DNA of 64,000 nucleotides from Halichoerus grypus (Eukaryota; Chordata; Mammalia; Carnivora; Phocidae). A program made the translations under genes and the position numbers. Within the stretch, counting starts at the first letter, position 1. Every line of letters starts with the position of its first letter. The notes below the pieces were generated by a model that worked only from the letters and a program-made list of their open reading frames with translations, made no database searches and was not told the origin of the DNA. The DNA is taken from NCBI RefSeq assembly GCF_964656455.1, contig NC_135724.1, positions 14,035,414 through 14,099,413 of the forward strand. The letters run 5' to 3'. Of the stretch, positions 35,597-47,379 are shown one piece after another.

Positions 35597-35881
35597 CTGT
35601 TAGGTTTATCAAAATGGACTATGTTTTTACGTGATGGAGAAGAAGATGGCATTTCTTCTTTTTCTCTCCTGGGGACAGAATTTGGGAAATTCTCTTTAGG
35701 AATAGTGGAATCAACTTCATCTGATTTTGAAAGATGGATATCTTGGTCTTTTTGCTTGTCTGAGCTATTTATAACTGGATTCTGTCCACTGTCTTCAGAG
35801 TCCTTATGATCCAAAGAAGGCTGAACAGAGTCACAAACTACTGGGATGGTGAAGTGTTCGTTTTTGAGGAAATCCATTTCA
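35597..35881 (-). CDS. RELCH: RELCH exon, window exon 7 (variable linker)
   Basis: 285 bp, the longest exon seen; acceptor CTACAG, donor GTTAGT. Starts EMDFLKNEHFTIPVVCDSVQ, finishing the second coiled coil, then becomes rich in Ser, Asp, Lys and Pro (for example KSDEVDSTIPKENFPNSVPR) and ends HFDKPN with a split Arg. This composition suggests a disordered linker before the HEAT array. From memory it is the part that differs most from human RELCH. The ATG in it is an internal Met, not a start. Confidence 0.95.
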
Positions 35882-36466
35882 CTGTAGAAAGAAAGAGAAA
35901 TTATCAGAGAACAACTATATTCTTAAAACTTTGGCAATAGCATAAACCTCATACTAGGTTTCATGCATTAAAAGTGAAACATATTAATAGAAAATTGTTT
36001 GGCAACTGATTTAAGCTTTTCTGTACTACATAAAGGAATGCTTCATATACCTAAAAGTATAACTACAAACTCTTACCAATGAAGCATAAAAATGACCTTA
36101 TAAACTTTGAATTGGCATTTAGCCTTCTTTTCTGTATTTGCACAATGGGAATAATTTCATCTAACCCACAGGATTATAGTAAGAATTAAATGAAATAATC
36201 AGTGGGAAATATTTACAACATTAGTGTGAAGGAGTTATTTTATTAATACTGACACAACCATGGGGAACCAATTACATGATTACTACTTTTTTTGGGGAAA
36301 AAGAACATATTAAATATTTAAAACAATTATAAGACTTTCTTTCAGAAGTATTAGAATATGAAAAATTATGTCTTACAACTGAAATATTATGTTATATATT
36401 TATATAATCTGTCAGTTTCTTTAAAAACTTTAAGAGGTTTTTTAGAAATGATGATTAAGTACTAAC
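35882..36466 (-). other. RELCH intron, window exons 6-7
   Basis: 585-bp intron. It holds a diverged MIR piece at about 36125-36240; the rest is AT-rich. Confidence 0.85.
36125..36240 (+). repeat. MIR fragment
   Basis: 'ttgcacaatgggaataattt', 'cccacaggattatagtaag' and 'attaaatgaaataat' follow the central MIR consensus. Confidence 0.65.
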
Positions 36467-36558
36467 CTTTCAAGTCTTCTGATTTGCTCCATCAAAGACC
36501 ATTTCTCACTATTTAATAAACTAATTTTATCTTCTAATTTCTGTACTAGCAAGGAGTT
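36467..36558 (-). CDS. RELCH: RELCH exon, window exon 6 (second coiled coil)
   Basis: 92 bp; acceptor GATTTTAG, donor GTTAGT; separated from the previous exon by a 105-bp intron. Encodes NSLLVQKLEDKISLLNSEKW followed by SLMEQIRRLE plus a split Ser. Regular Leu/Ile heptads mark the second coiled coil, which continues into the next exon (SEMDFLKNE). Confidence 0.95.
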
Positions 36559-36663
36559 CTAAAATCAAAATGGGAGAAAAACAGAAACTCAAGATCTCAT
36601 AGCATGCTTTTACACAATTTAAATACTTCTAGTGGACTTGACTAGTTAGTTAATATTGCTCAC

Positions 36664-36867
36664 CTCTACAGTCTGAGGAGTTTCAAGGCTTGGCGGAAGG
36701 CTGCCTAAAACTGGTGTAAGAGCCTCTAATTCATCTTCTTCCACACCACTGGCCACATCCACAAGATCTTTCCCAGCCACTTGATGATTTCCAAAATCTC
36801 GGTAGAGCTGCAGTAAGTCTGGAGGTTTTGGAATGTTTAATCCTACATCATCCCAGAGTTCAAAATC
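36664..36867 (-). CDS. RELCH: RELCH exon, window exon 5 (acidic segment)
   Basis: 204 bp, 68 codons, phase 0; acceptor TTTTAG, donor GTGAGC. Begins DFELWDDVGLNIPKPPDLLQ and continues through LYRDFGNHQVAGKDLVDVAS into an acidic run GVEEDELEAL and a Pro/Ser-rich end. It links LisH to the second coiled coil. No catalytic motif is visible. Confidence 0.95.
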
Positions 36868-37791
36868 CTAAAAGATAAATAATAATATTTTTTAAAAACT
36901 ATGAAGAAATTTTATCCTGCATTTTTGAGACTCATTTTATTCCTTATAGTTAATATCTTGAAAACCTAACACAATCATAATTTTGTTGTAAATTCAAAGT
37001 GTATGTTCCAAGTGAGAAAACATCATTGTTAAACTTACTTTACATCTTCCACTGTATATGATATTATTCTTATAAGTTTCCTGATATTCTAGGTAAACAG
37101 ATTTAACTGTCTTAGATGTCAAAATGTTACACATACAATCTTGTTATTAAGTCTCTCAAAAATGCAAACTCTTAACCTTCAAGATTGTGTTAACTTTCAA
37201 GCTTGTAAAACATAAATATTTGCATGAAGTCATACAACATGTCTACATTAAGAAAATCTTAGTTCATAAGTTTACCCATTATTTATAAGTAAACTAATTG
37301 ATGGCATTAATTTTGTTCTTCCTTTCTTTATTATTCTAACCTATATATATTTAGTGTAATCTCTGGTGGGTAAGCAAGCAATTTAATCTGTTTGCCTTCT
37401 TGCGATAGCTGTTTGAATCTAATTTATATTATTAAAAATGCTTCTTACAATTTTCAGAATCCAAATGGCTATTCTTCGATTTGCTGTGTATGAAACATTC
37501 TCTTGAATTCAATCTAATACAATTCTATTACTAAAGTACAAAAAGGCATAGCACCTCAAGCATTCCATGAGCAAAGATTTTTTGAAGAGCTTTATAAAAT
37601 TCCAGAGTAATTAATCACACACAAATATATTGTCCTACCATTCTCTCTTTCTCTAATACATCAAAATTTAGTATTAATTTGATATCTTGTAACTTATTTA
37701 TTTATAATTTATTTGGGAAACCCTCTTTGAGAAACTATGGCATATTCATTTGAATGTTCTAAATGTGACATTCTTACTCCTTTGAAGCTTT

Positions 37792-37981
37792 TTTTTTTTT
37801 TAAGATTTTATTTATTTGAGAGAGAGACAAAGCGAGAGAAGGAACACAAGCAGGGGGAGTGGGAGAGGGAGAAGCAGGCTTCCCGCTGAGCAGGGAGCCC
37901 GATGAGGGGCTCGATCCCAGGACCCTGGGATCATGACCTGAGCTGAAGGCAGATGCTTAACGACTGAGCCGCTCAGGTGTC
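37792..37981 (-). repeat. CAN-type SINE, young subfamily
   Basis: Reverse copy. 13-bp target duplication cctttgaagcttt at 37779-37791 and 37982-37994. It is the last SINE before a 10-kb stretch without any. Confidence 0.93.
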
Positions 37982-38129
37982 CCTTTGAAGCTTTATTTGA
38001 ATAATGAGAATACCCATTATTGAGGCTTAAATCTGAGGCAAATATAAGGCAGGTATTAAAAATGGGGGCTTTGGAGAAATTGGACCCAAGATGAAATTCA
38101 TATCTGTCTCTGTTTATCACTGTTATAAA

Positions 38130-38260
38130 TTAATTTGAAACTTAAACAGGTCATCTGTATAATGGATATAATACTCACCTCTTAGGGTTTTTGTAAGGAT
38201 AAAATAAAATGTATATTAAGATCTTAACACAGTGCTTGGCCTACAACAAGAACTAAACAA
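38130..38260 (+). repeat. MIR fragment
   Basis: 'catctgtataatggatataa', 'cacctcttagggtttttgta', 'cacagtgcttggc' match the 3' half of MIR. Confidence 0.7.
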
Positions 38261-39088
38261 ACTTAAGCTTTTTAAAAAAGTTATTAAATGACTATTACAC
38301 ATATTATTCAAATGTCCATTTATCTAACTATATTCATCAAACATTTATTAGATATCTGCTGTGTGCTTAGAAAAAGGAATAAAATATTGTCTCCACTCAG
38401 GGGCTTTCACAGTTCAAGTGAGGACATAAACAGGTACTCTTAGTATTATAGATATTATAATTAAAGAGCTGTCAAGAATTTAGAGAAAGGAGTCAATTTC
38501 TGTCTTGAGGTAGAAGGAAAGATTTTGGAAAGGTGATGACCTGTGCACTCTCTTGGAAAAGGTTTAGGTATTTATAAGGCACAAAGCAATGAAGGGATAA
38601 GGGAACTAATTATTTCAGAGACAAGGGGAAGAATGAACAAAAGCATAAAACCCTGAAGGAATCAGATATGTTGAGGGGGATGCAAGCCCTTCTGTTTGGC
38701 AAGATTATAATGAATAGGCAAAAGATAATATTGGAGAGGCAGGTGGAGGATAAGCTAAAAAGAAAGTTGAGAGTGCTTATAAATTTAGAATTGATAAGGA
38801 AGGAGTTAAAGCAGTAGGTAGGAGAGATGCATGACATGAAAACGGAGAGATTTAGAAGGCGGAGATACAGATGTAGTGGGAGTAAGACAGTGACAAAATT
38901 GAGTGTGGCAATGGGAGCATGACGAAAAGAATACCAGACTGCATGGGCAGAGAAGTGTTTGGTAACTAGTGTTACAGAATTTTACCGTATGTAGGACTTA
39001 AAAAATTAAAGAAACTAGATAAAAGAGAAAATAAATAGATTACAAGTTAAAAAGGAAACAAATCACTGTCAAAAAAAAAAAATTGTAC

Positions 39089-39202
39089 CTGATCATCATT
39101 TTCATCTGAAAAGGTTATTGATGTAAGCTTGTAGTTATTCTTCAATAAAAATTCATTGACTAAGAAGTTTAGAGCTCTCTTTTCAAGAGGTTTGATTGGT
39201 TC
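39089..39202 (-). CDS. RELCH: RELCH exon, window exon 4 (LisH domain)
   Basis: 114 bp, exactly 38 codons, phase 0 at both ends; acceptor CCTGTAG, donor GTACAA. Encodes EPIKPLEKRA, LNFLVNEFLLKNNYKLTSIT and FSDENDDQ. The pattern LNxLVxEFLLKNNYKLTSxxF is a LisH motif, a short alpha-helical dimerisation module. The domain sits wholly in this exon, so skipping it would remove LisH and keep the frame. Confidence 0.96.
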
Positions 39203-39303
39203 CTACAGGCAAAATAAAAGATACAATACTATAAGTTTCCTTCCTTCAGTACTTGTTCTACCATTTTATGTGGAAGATACTTTTAGTTCTGTCATTCACC
39301 CAC

Positions 39304-39359
39304 CTGAATTTCAGGACTTGATTTGTAATTTTTTCGTTCCTGTAAAGGAACTTCGTGTT
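39304..39359 (-). CDS. RELCH: RELCH exon, window exon 3
   Basis: 56 bp, the smallest exon seen; acceptor CCACCAG, donor GTGGGT. Encodes HEVPLQERKNYKSSPEIQ, a polar linker between the first coiled coil and the LisH domain. Introns of 111 and 101 bp flank it. Its 56-bp length is not a multiple of three, so skipping it would shift the frame. Confidence 0.95.
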
Positions 39360-39470
39360 CTGGTGGAAGAAAATATAAATAACACTTTACTATTTTACAT
39401 TTGAAAATATTTCAGCTACTTCTACATTGTCAAAGTAGAAAAAGTCTCAAAAAAGTTTTATGTACACCAC

Positions 39471-39542
39471 CTGCAGCCTTTGTCAGGTTGGCTCGGAGGG
39501 CCTGAATGGTCTCCTTGGCTTTCCGTAGTTCAAACTCCAGGA
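39471..39542 (-). CDS. RELCH: RELCH exon, window exon 2 (coiled coil)
   Basis: 72 bp; acceptor CTGTCCAG, donor GTGGTG, which is a weak donor. Encodes LEFELRKAKETIQALRANLT followed by KAA, with split Val at the start and split Glu at the end. The heptad spacing of Leu, Ala and Ile fits the first predicted coiled coil of RELCH. The intron that follows is only 111 bp. If the weak donor is skipped, the frame runs on as GGVHKTF into the intron. Confidence 0.95.
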
Positions 39543-42500
39543 CTGGACAGGGATTTGGAATAAACACACACAGGCATCCAACCAAGAAAAGGGAAACAAA
39601 ATTAAAAAATAAAAAGCAAGGATGGGTATGAAAAAAAAATACAATTTGTATTGAAAACAGAAAGCATGCAATCTTTATGAAATTTGTGAACGCATGCAGC
39701 AGAGTTGGTTTGCAAGCAAACTGGTGAATGTTTTCCATAGTTTTAGAATTCAGGGGACTGCTGACCAAATGTTCTAGCTGTCTGACAGGGAATAGCTCTA
39801 TTTAAAAATAAAATCTATGGCATACTCTCATTTAGGTAAATAAAAATACTGGTAATCTGGATGCTTGTACTTCACTCAGTGTAGGTAAGAAAATGCAATG
39901 GAATATTTTCAGGTGACATAATTTTAGGGGAAAAGACAAAAATTTAGATCAAGTCCAAGCAAATATACTTAAAGAAAACCTTAGTATTAAAAAAGAAAAA
40001 GTATTTTTAAATGCATTATCTAGAATATTGTTATAAATCAATATACAGAAACATTAGTGAATATATCCCTTCATTAAGATATTGAAGAAACATGGCTTAA
40101 ATATTTTAAAATGTTGGGATGGCTTTAAGTTTTTCTACAAACAAAGTTATGTTATCTACAAACAAGCATAGATATGTTAAATACATATCTTAAAAAATGT
40201 TCCTATGGTTTTAGGTTTCATTTAAAGCCAAAGGGTTGAAACAGTTTGTTCTTTCATTTCTATTTAAGACCATCCTAAAGTAAATGATTTGTACAATTCT
40301 AAAAGTATAGTACCTAAGAATACTAAGTAAAATTAAATAGGATTTCAACGTTTCTGATAACTTTCCAAATAGATAATCTCTTCATAAGAGATACTAACTA
40401 GTGAAACTCAAAGACTTCTCTTGCTACTGATAAGATAAACGTGAATACTGAGGAAACATTTTTAAAGCTCTTTAAAATGTTTCACCACGATCAAGATTTA
40501 ACTAAATGTGTCTTAACTGGGAACTTTCTTTAAAATATATAAATATTGCTCTGAAGAAAAAGCAAGCTTAGCTGTGGGGGGGAAAGCCATTTCCATGAAG
40601 TAAAGCTCTGGGAAAATTAAGTGATCTTTGTCACAACTGGATATTAAACAAAATTATGGTATTTAAATAGTTCTGCATAACAACTAGCAAATTAAAAAAT
40701 TTAAAGATGGCAATTTTTTCCTAATTGACTAATAAACAGAAAAAAGAAGATGGCGAATGAGATGCTATCAGAGACAATAAAGCTATAAAAATACATGGAA
40801 AAATTAGGATTCACTCAGTTTGCATATTTTCATTAAAAACTGAAGATGTAATTGAATCACATCTAGTACATGAAGGCCAGTTATTTTGATGCACAGAACT
40901 TCACTGCAGCAACAGGAAGGCACAACTAAAAGTCAGATGACATGTATGTTACGATTTCTTTTTTGGTAGTTAGCAATGCTGATCTGCAAACATTTCTGTG
41001 CAACAAAGTTAGAACATTTTCCCTAAAACTTACACTTCTGGAAACAGAGTTTGTGTTTAAAGTCAGACTGCACACATTCAGTGTGTAAGTACAAAATAGG
41101 TTTACTTTTTTTTTTTCTAATTTCAAAGCTTTAGGTAATTGATTTTGATCTAAAAATATTTAACCATACCTTAGGTAAAATCAGTATACGTATTATGCTT
41201 TCAGTATCACTTACAATTTACTAAGACATATTACAGAACAATTGCAGATCAGAAATGCCTGCGCCAGAATGATAGAAATATGAAAAAAATAAATTAAAAA
41301 AAGGGTTAAAACACAAACTGTGAAAAACTCAAATTCAGTTGGTGAAAAGTTTAGGTGACTAAGAGCAAAACACTGAATGATCAAGGCACAGAAAGCCAGA
41401 AAAACCCATGTCAGACGGCAAGAATTTATATTTTTATGCACATCTACAAATACATTGCCAAATGTCACTAAAAATTACCAATGCTTTGAAAAGATAGTGC
41501 TTATCAAAATGAATTCACTCTGCTGCATGTTTCTTAATATACAATATAGACTTTAAAAGACAAAGGCATATCTTTGAAGCTCTATAGCACATCTCTATAA
41601 AGGCACAGTATGATCAAGTAATTACAATTACATGAGAAAGTTTCACAAGAAAGGTCTGAACAGCTATATTCACACATACATGAATTTGTCTCTTCTTTAT
41701 TAAAAAATATTGGATTAAAGCTCAAAATTAATTATCCTGTAAAGAGATACATTGTACCAAACAATCTCCAAGTATTTTTTGAATATTTTAATTTTTCATA
41801 AAAATGTTTGAGGATGTGTATGTTTGTAAAAAAACAAAATCAAAAAAACACCGTAGGAACCAACTACCCACCTGTTCACTACCTCAATCCTCTACTAACA
41901 GTCTAACCCTACTGACGGCAATTTTATTGGAATTAAACTAATAACTGCAAAGATGTAGGTATATTCTAATATTATATATTACAGTCTTACCAAAATAATT
42001 AATGATTTTCAGTGTGAGCAGCTCTAGATTAGTTGAAATTGTTATTTTCCAACAGGGGTTGGAATATTGGTATTCTATCAGAGGTACCTGAGTGTTTAAA
42101 GATCATGTTCTCATGCCTTTACATGAAAGGTAAAGTATTAAATTTCAAAGCAGAAAAAAATATCAATCCCTTGTAGCCCCAATCAATATATCACTGTATT
42201 ATCTTGAAATATTTGCTAGTCTTTGATCATCTTGGCACAAAACTCAAAACATTATTTTGGAAAATTTTTTCCATAACTGACATGACTCTGATCAGAGTTA
42301 AGTACTTTTTTATTGCTACTCCTGTTCATTGTTGAAGAGTTTAAATCAACAGGGCTGAGTCAAGGTCCTTGCCAGAGTGGACATGAAACCATCTTCTTTC
42401 AAGTCAGAATTTCCTGGATTATTTTTTTCTGACTATAAAGTGATTTGACTTCATAATAAAATACCACTTCCCCATTTTTTAATATTTATTATCCCAGGAA

Positions 42501-42789
42501 CAGGTCTAAGAAATAGGAAAATTCTTTTAAGATTGTAAGTTAGAATAGAAATCTATTCCTAAAAATGATATTAAAAGCCTAAGACAGTAACATTACCACC
42601 CCTCCTGGGTTTAGACTTCTTCCTGCCTATTACAGACTTCAGAAAGGAATACTACTGTTAGGCATGTGAGTAGATAGTGAAAAATAAACGAATGGAAGCA
42701 AGAAGCAATCTCTATTTATAGACATTTAGTTTTCTATATTCATCTTAGCGGGGGGAAAAAAATCCTCTTCCCCAAACCTTAAAAGAAAA

Positions 42790-43345
42790 AAAAAATCTTA
42801 TTACTGTCCTTCCTACTCAGGTTCTCTTACAGATTCCTCTATCACTCATCTCAAAGCTGGTGTTTTTCAGGGTACCATCTTGGCCCTTTTCTTACCCTAC
42901 ATACCCCACCGGGATGATATCCAGCCTTATGGTTTTAACTTTGACAAGTACTCCGAAGATTCAAAAATCTTTAAACATTTTCCCGAAGATACAGACCTAC
43001 CTAATTATCTCTAGGACATGCCCACCTGAGTGTCTCATAAGTTTTGAATTTGATCTATCTATATGAATTTCATCATCTTCCTCTCAAATCTCCTTCCTCC
43101 TGCAGCCTCTCTCCACTAATGGCACCACTATCTATGCAGATACCCAAACAGGAAACCTGGAAATTACTCTTCACTTATCCCTTGTGCTTACTCAGTCCAC
43201 ATTAATTAAATGTCCAAGCCATATATTCCAACCCTTGAGTAACCCCCTACTAAAAAACCGTTCATCTCAATTGTCTCTGCAATTATCCTAGTTCAGACCT
43301 TTATGATTTATCACCTAAATTATAACACCCTTCAGCCATATTAAA
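42790..43345 (+). repeat. L2 fragment (ORF2 end region)
   Basis: 'accatcttggcccttttctt', 'atggttttaactttgac', 'cacctgagtgtctcataa', 'aatggcaccactatctatgc' and 'caaacaggaaacctggaaat' follow the L2 consensus in order on the sense strand. Frames are broken. Confidence 0.75.
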
Positions 43346-43899
43346 AGCTTGTTGCCTTTAAAGCCTTGTTTGAACATCTACCTCACTTAAAATCATAAAG
43401 ATTTAAGTAAGGCTCAAAATAAGAAAAACAAACAAACAGAAAAACAAAAAAAACCCTACTAATTTATATTAAGTACAAATATCTGTACTAGGGGAGAAAT
43501 ACATCAGGAATCTGGATATGTATGTTGCAGGCCAATAGCAAAGAGATGAGAGGGCTATTGATGCTGCTTCTTAATCATTGGACGGGCCAGGTTATTTCTC
43601 AGGCAAAAATCTGAAAGTCATTTTAGAATGTCTACTAGATTATGTAAGCTTTATAGAAGCTTCATGTCTCTATTTTGTTGATTATTGTTAACAGAACAGC
43701 TTAATACCTTGAGTACTGAATAAACACTCAACAAATATTAATTGAATAAGTGGATATTCAGAGACTCTGATGCTAAAAGACAGATCATGTAAAATGGAGA
43801 CAGGGTTATAGGTGGTCCCAAAATTAACAAGGTCCTTACCACCGTTTCTAAAGTACTGTACATTTATTTATATTACAGATACAGACATTTTTCAGGACA

Positions 43900-43985
43900 A
43901 ATTTCTTGAGAGTGGAAACTTTATTTCAGGTTTCTATATCTAGTACCTAACACATAGCAGATGCTCAGAATGTCTAAAATAAATT
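43900..43985 (+). repeat. L2 3'-tail fragment (tentative)
   Basis: 'gagagtggaaactttatttc' and 'agtacctaacacatagcaga' resemble the L2 terminus. Confidence 0.5.
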
Positions 43986-44344
43986 TTTAAAAAATAGCAA
44001 TCCCAATATTTAGAATATGCATGTCCCTTGCTATCTTTAAGAGAACTTGAAAACTTAAGAGGTGCACTGTACATGCACCAAGTAACACTAGATTTCTTTA
44101 ATAACACACAGAAAGTTCAGTTAGGTTAAGCTCAATTTGGTTTGGTGTCTACCACTTTTTAAATCATTTTTATGTGAAAATTTACACTTCTAAATTCAGA
44201 AATGGAAAATATTTAAAATGAAAAGCTTTTTAAAAATTTACTTCTTTTAAAAGAAAATGACTATGTTGAAATAGTCTTGTACGGGAAAGACACAATTTGG
44301 CCATCCACCCACAGGAATGTACAGATGGGTCAAAGCTACAGCCT

Positions 44345-44590
44345 GGTACTAAAAGATATATTGTGGGCTCTGGAATAAAAACTTATGTGTTCATATCCTG
44401 ATCTCTTATCATATGGAGGCTACTAGGCAAATCTGTCAATCGTGGTGAGCCTCAGTTTCCTGATGCATAAAATAAGGATATCATGACCTACTCTTCAGAA
44501 CTGTTAACAAGATTAAATATTTTATACAAAGCACCCCAGCACAGTGCCTGACACGGAGTAGATGCTCAATAAACATTAGTTCATTTAGAG
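44345..44590 (+). repeat. MIR
   Basis: Nearly full MIR: 'tgtgggctctggaataaa', 'gagcctcagtttcctgatgc', 'cacagtgcctgacacggag', 'agatgctcaataaacatta'. Confidence 0.85.
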
Positions 44591-45984
44591 ATGTTTTCCT
44601 CTTTGAAGGAAAACCTATGTAGACTTCATAAAAGAACCAGATTTTTAAATTTGGGAAAAAGATGGTAAGAATGATGCTGAAAACATAGTATCTATTTGTC
44701 TTATAAACAGCAGCCCCTGAATAAAGGTTGGAGCAGACCCTACATTTACGTGGTGGGACAATGGTCTCAATCAGTACCTGTGTTATCTATAATCTCCCTC
44801 TGCCCAAGACAGGTATAGAAAAATTTAATAAAGAAATTTCTATTCTTTCCTAGTGAGGTTTACAGGTGATCCAATCACAGATGACAGGATCTTTTCTGGA
44901 TTATTGGTCTTTAGATAAGCTTTTAAGTTACTACCAATGGTTAGCAAAGAGCCACAAATCTTTTTAGAAATGGGAATTGTGATTAATTGAAACTTTTTCA
45001 TAAAGTTTCACCCACGTATCACACATTTGATTCAATTACAGGCTATGGTACAAGAGTGCTAAAAAGTAATTCTCTTGTAGTAACATATATTTTCCTTCCC
45101 TTTTCCAATAAAGATAAAAGTGTTTATTTACATATTAGCACTGTATAATGATCAAAAATTACTTTATCTCCCCAAACCTAGAGAGAGAGTATAATCTTTA
45201 GATTAAAAATATAAGGTCAAAACCACCACATATTTATAACATTTCATTCTTAGGTATGCTTGGTTATAACATTTTGCTTTTATATCAATAATGTTTCCCT
45301 GAATTAGAAACACTAAAATACCTAAATAATAAGAATAATGAACCTCTTAAATCTGACTAAATCTAAAATTTAGGTTTTCAAATGGAAATTAAAGGAAAGA
45401 AAATAATTATGTGATCTCTTTTGGGTAAGAGTTACTTTCTAATTATATAACCGTTTGAACAGTAATACAATATACAAAACCAGATATATTTGGTTAGTCT
45501 AATAAACTACCATATATTTAATATTAACATATAACATAATATATCTAATATCTAACATATACAACATAATTATATAACATAATGCAACTTAACAAATGAT
45601 AAAATAAGCAGGATAAATTAGTCCTAAAATTATTCAAATAATTTCCATCTAATTTGTTAATTTTTAGATAAAACTGATGTGATTTACTGTTTGATACAAG
45701 TCAATAAATAATGCTTATGACTAAATCATGATTTGATATAGGGAGCCACATTAAACTCTTCCAATGATTTCCCCATTCAACTGATATCACTATTATTTAC
45801 ACTGTTGAATCCTCTCTTAGCTTCTGCTGAAATAAAAATAGTTACATCATTTTTTGTCTAACTCATACAATACCATCTGAGATTTAAAATTATTCAATAT
45901 TTCTATTCTTGAACAATGAATGAAAATCATATATTGAAATGTCATTTTTAATCAGGTCAAACCTAGTCCTTCCTGCTATGACAT

Positions 45985-46195
45985 ACTATATGGCACAGTC
46001 AGTTGTGGGCTCTGTTGCTGGGCTATCTGCATTTGAATTTGAATTCTAGCCTTGCCACTGAAGTCTTAAATAATCCCTCTGAGTGTCTCAGTCTCCTGGG
46101 GAGGAGAGGATGATGACAACTCTATAAGTCATTGAGTTAATACACATTTAGAATGGTGATTAGAATAGAGCAAGTGCTACATAAAAATTAGTACT
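45985..46195 (+). repeat. MIR
   Basis: 'gtgggctctgttgctgggct', 'gaattctagccttgccact', 'gagtgtctcagtctcctgg' and 'agcaagtgctacataaa' are in MIR order. Confidence 0.75.
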
Positions 46196-47289
46196 CACTT
46201 TTATTCATAATGACCACGACAGGTAAACATTAGGTGGACTGTAACAAACTTGTCCCAGTAAATGGAACAAAAATTCAACAGTTGGTCAAGAAAGTAATTC
46301 ACATTATGGGTACTCCCTGATACCATATTGCCCCCACGGGCCCCATCTGTCCCATGTTGCATCCCTCCTGCTCCAGGAGTGCCCACCATTCTGGTGGATA
46401 TCAAACTACCTAACTGATGTCTGTCTGCTTTCCCCATCTAAGAGCCAATGTCCTATGAAAACTACAATTCCTGCAAAGCACTCAAGAATTTCTTCAATTA
46501 CAGATAGCCACAGCTTTGAAGCACCTGACAAGTACGAAACAGTTGACACTAAAGGAGCCACAGGGCTGCTACACTGAATTTCCAGGGTGGACCTGGACAG
46601 AATCTAACTGGCTTCATTAGATGTGGGCAGAGCAGGTGAAAGGTGGAGAGGGGAGGACAGGAGATTGGTATGAATAACCAAGCATTCAGAAAGAATGTCG
46701 GTCTTCTAATTGGAATAAGCAAGGTCCTGGAGGGCCCTGCTGTACCAAGTATTAACCCTTTATTTTCTGGCTTATAGGAAAGCCAAGGGAAATTTTTGGA
46801 GAGATGCTGTGATGGCTAGGGAGCACCCAGAGGTCTCAAGACAAAGTTTTATACACCAGCCAGCACAGAAGTTTTTCAACCAATTTTTATAATCAGTAGT
46901 GTTGTGTTGATATACAACACCTAAATATCAGCCCAGGTTTGGAAGATCAAAGGAATGAGAAAGACAAGGTCCAACTAACTTTGTACTAAGCTATGGCTAA
47001 CTTAAACCTGCTTTACACCAGTTAGAGAACTACATGGTTGTAAACTGTTGGTCACAAGCAGAACTCAGCAAATTTTAGGTATGCATAACCAGAAACTCAC
47101 CCCACAACTGGAAGAGGAAGTTGAGGGTTCAGATGTTCCTTGTAGCCAATAAATTAGTAACATAACTTTGTGTAATAACTACATAATTATATTCACATAT
47201 CAAATTGTAGAAGGAAGAGAATTCCTCATGTCACTTTATTATTTCTTGAATGTCAAAGAATCCAAATCTGTCTTTACAATGTTACTCAC

Positions 47290-47379
47290 CTGCCACTCTC
47301 TCATCTGTTTCCCTGTTACCGTCATCTGAATATCTTGCAAAGTCTAAAGAATCAAGAGTACTGATGCTCCCAGCTCGAT
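47290..47379 (-). CDS. RELCH: RELCH exon, window exon 1 (5'-most seen)
   Basis: 90 bp; acceptor TTACAG, donor GTGAGT. It begins with the last two bases of a split codon (AT, probably Asn with an upstream A) and encodes RAGSISTLDSLDFARYSDDG followed by NRETDERVA, then the first base of a Val codon. This Ser/Asp-rich stretch precedes the first coiled coil. The exon is isolated: 7.7 kb of intron lies downstream and more than 16.6 kb upstream. The preceding coding sequence is outside the window. Confidence 0.95.

Larger units (their letters stand above)
36868..39088 (-). other. RELCH intron, window exons 4-5
   Basis: 2.2-kb intron: one reverse SINE, a MIR piece, and a purine-rich unassigned stretch 38330-38960 that may be a very old LINE end. 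36868-37778 shows nothing recognisable. Confidence 0.8.
39543..47289 (-). other. RELCH intron, window exons 1-2 (7.7 kb)
   Basis: Contains no CAN SINE. Only old repeats are recognised: L2 at 42790-43345, MIRs at 44345 and 45985, a possible L2 tail at 43900. Unassigned stretches: 39543-42790, 44591-45984 (with TA-rich low-complexity near 45500-45590) and 46196-47289, whose first 650 bp is GC-richer than its surroundings. Confidence 0.85.

Noticed and set aside
35551..35877. 108-residue minus-strand frame starting at Met as a separate small gene
   Set aside because: It is the RELCH linker exon read past its donor; the ATG is an internal Met of the coiled coil.
39430..39768. 112-residue minus-strand frame as an independent ORF
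   Set aside because: Only 72 bp of it (39471-39542) fit RELCH and splice consensus; the rest is flanking intron.
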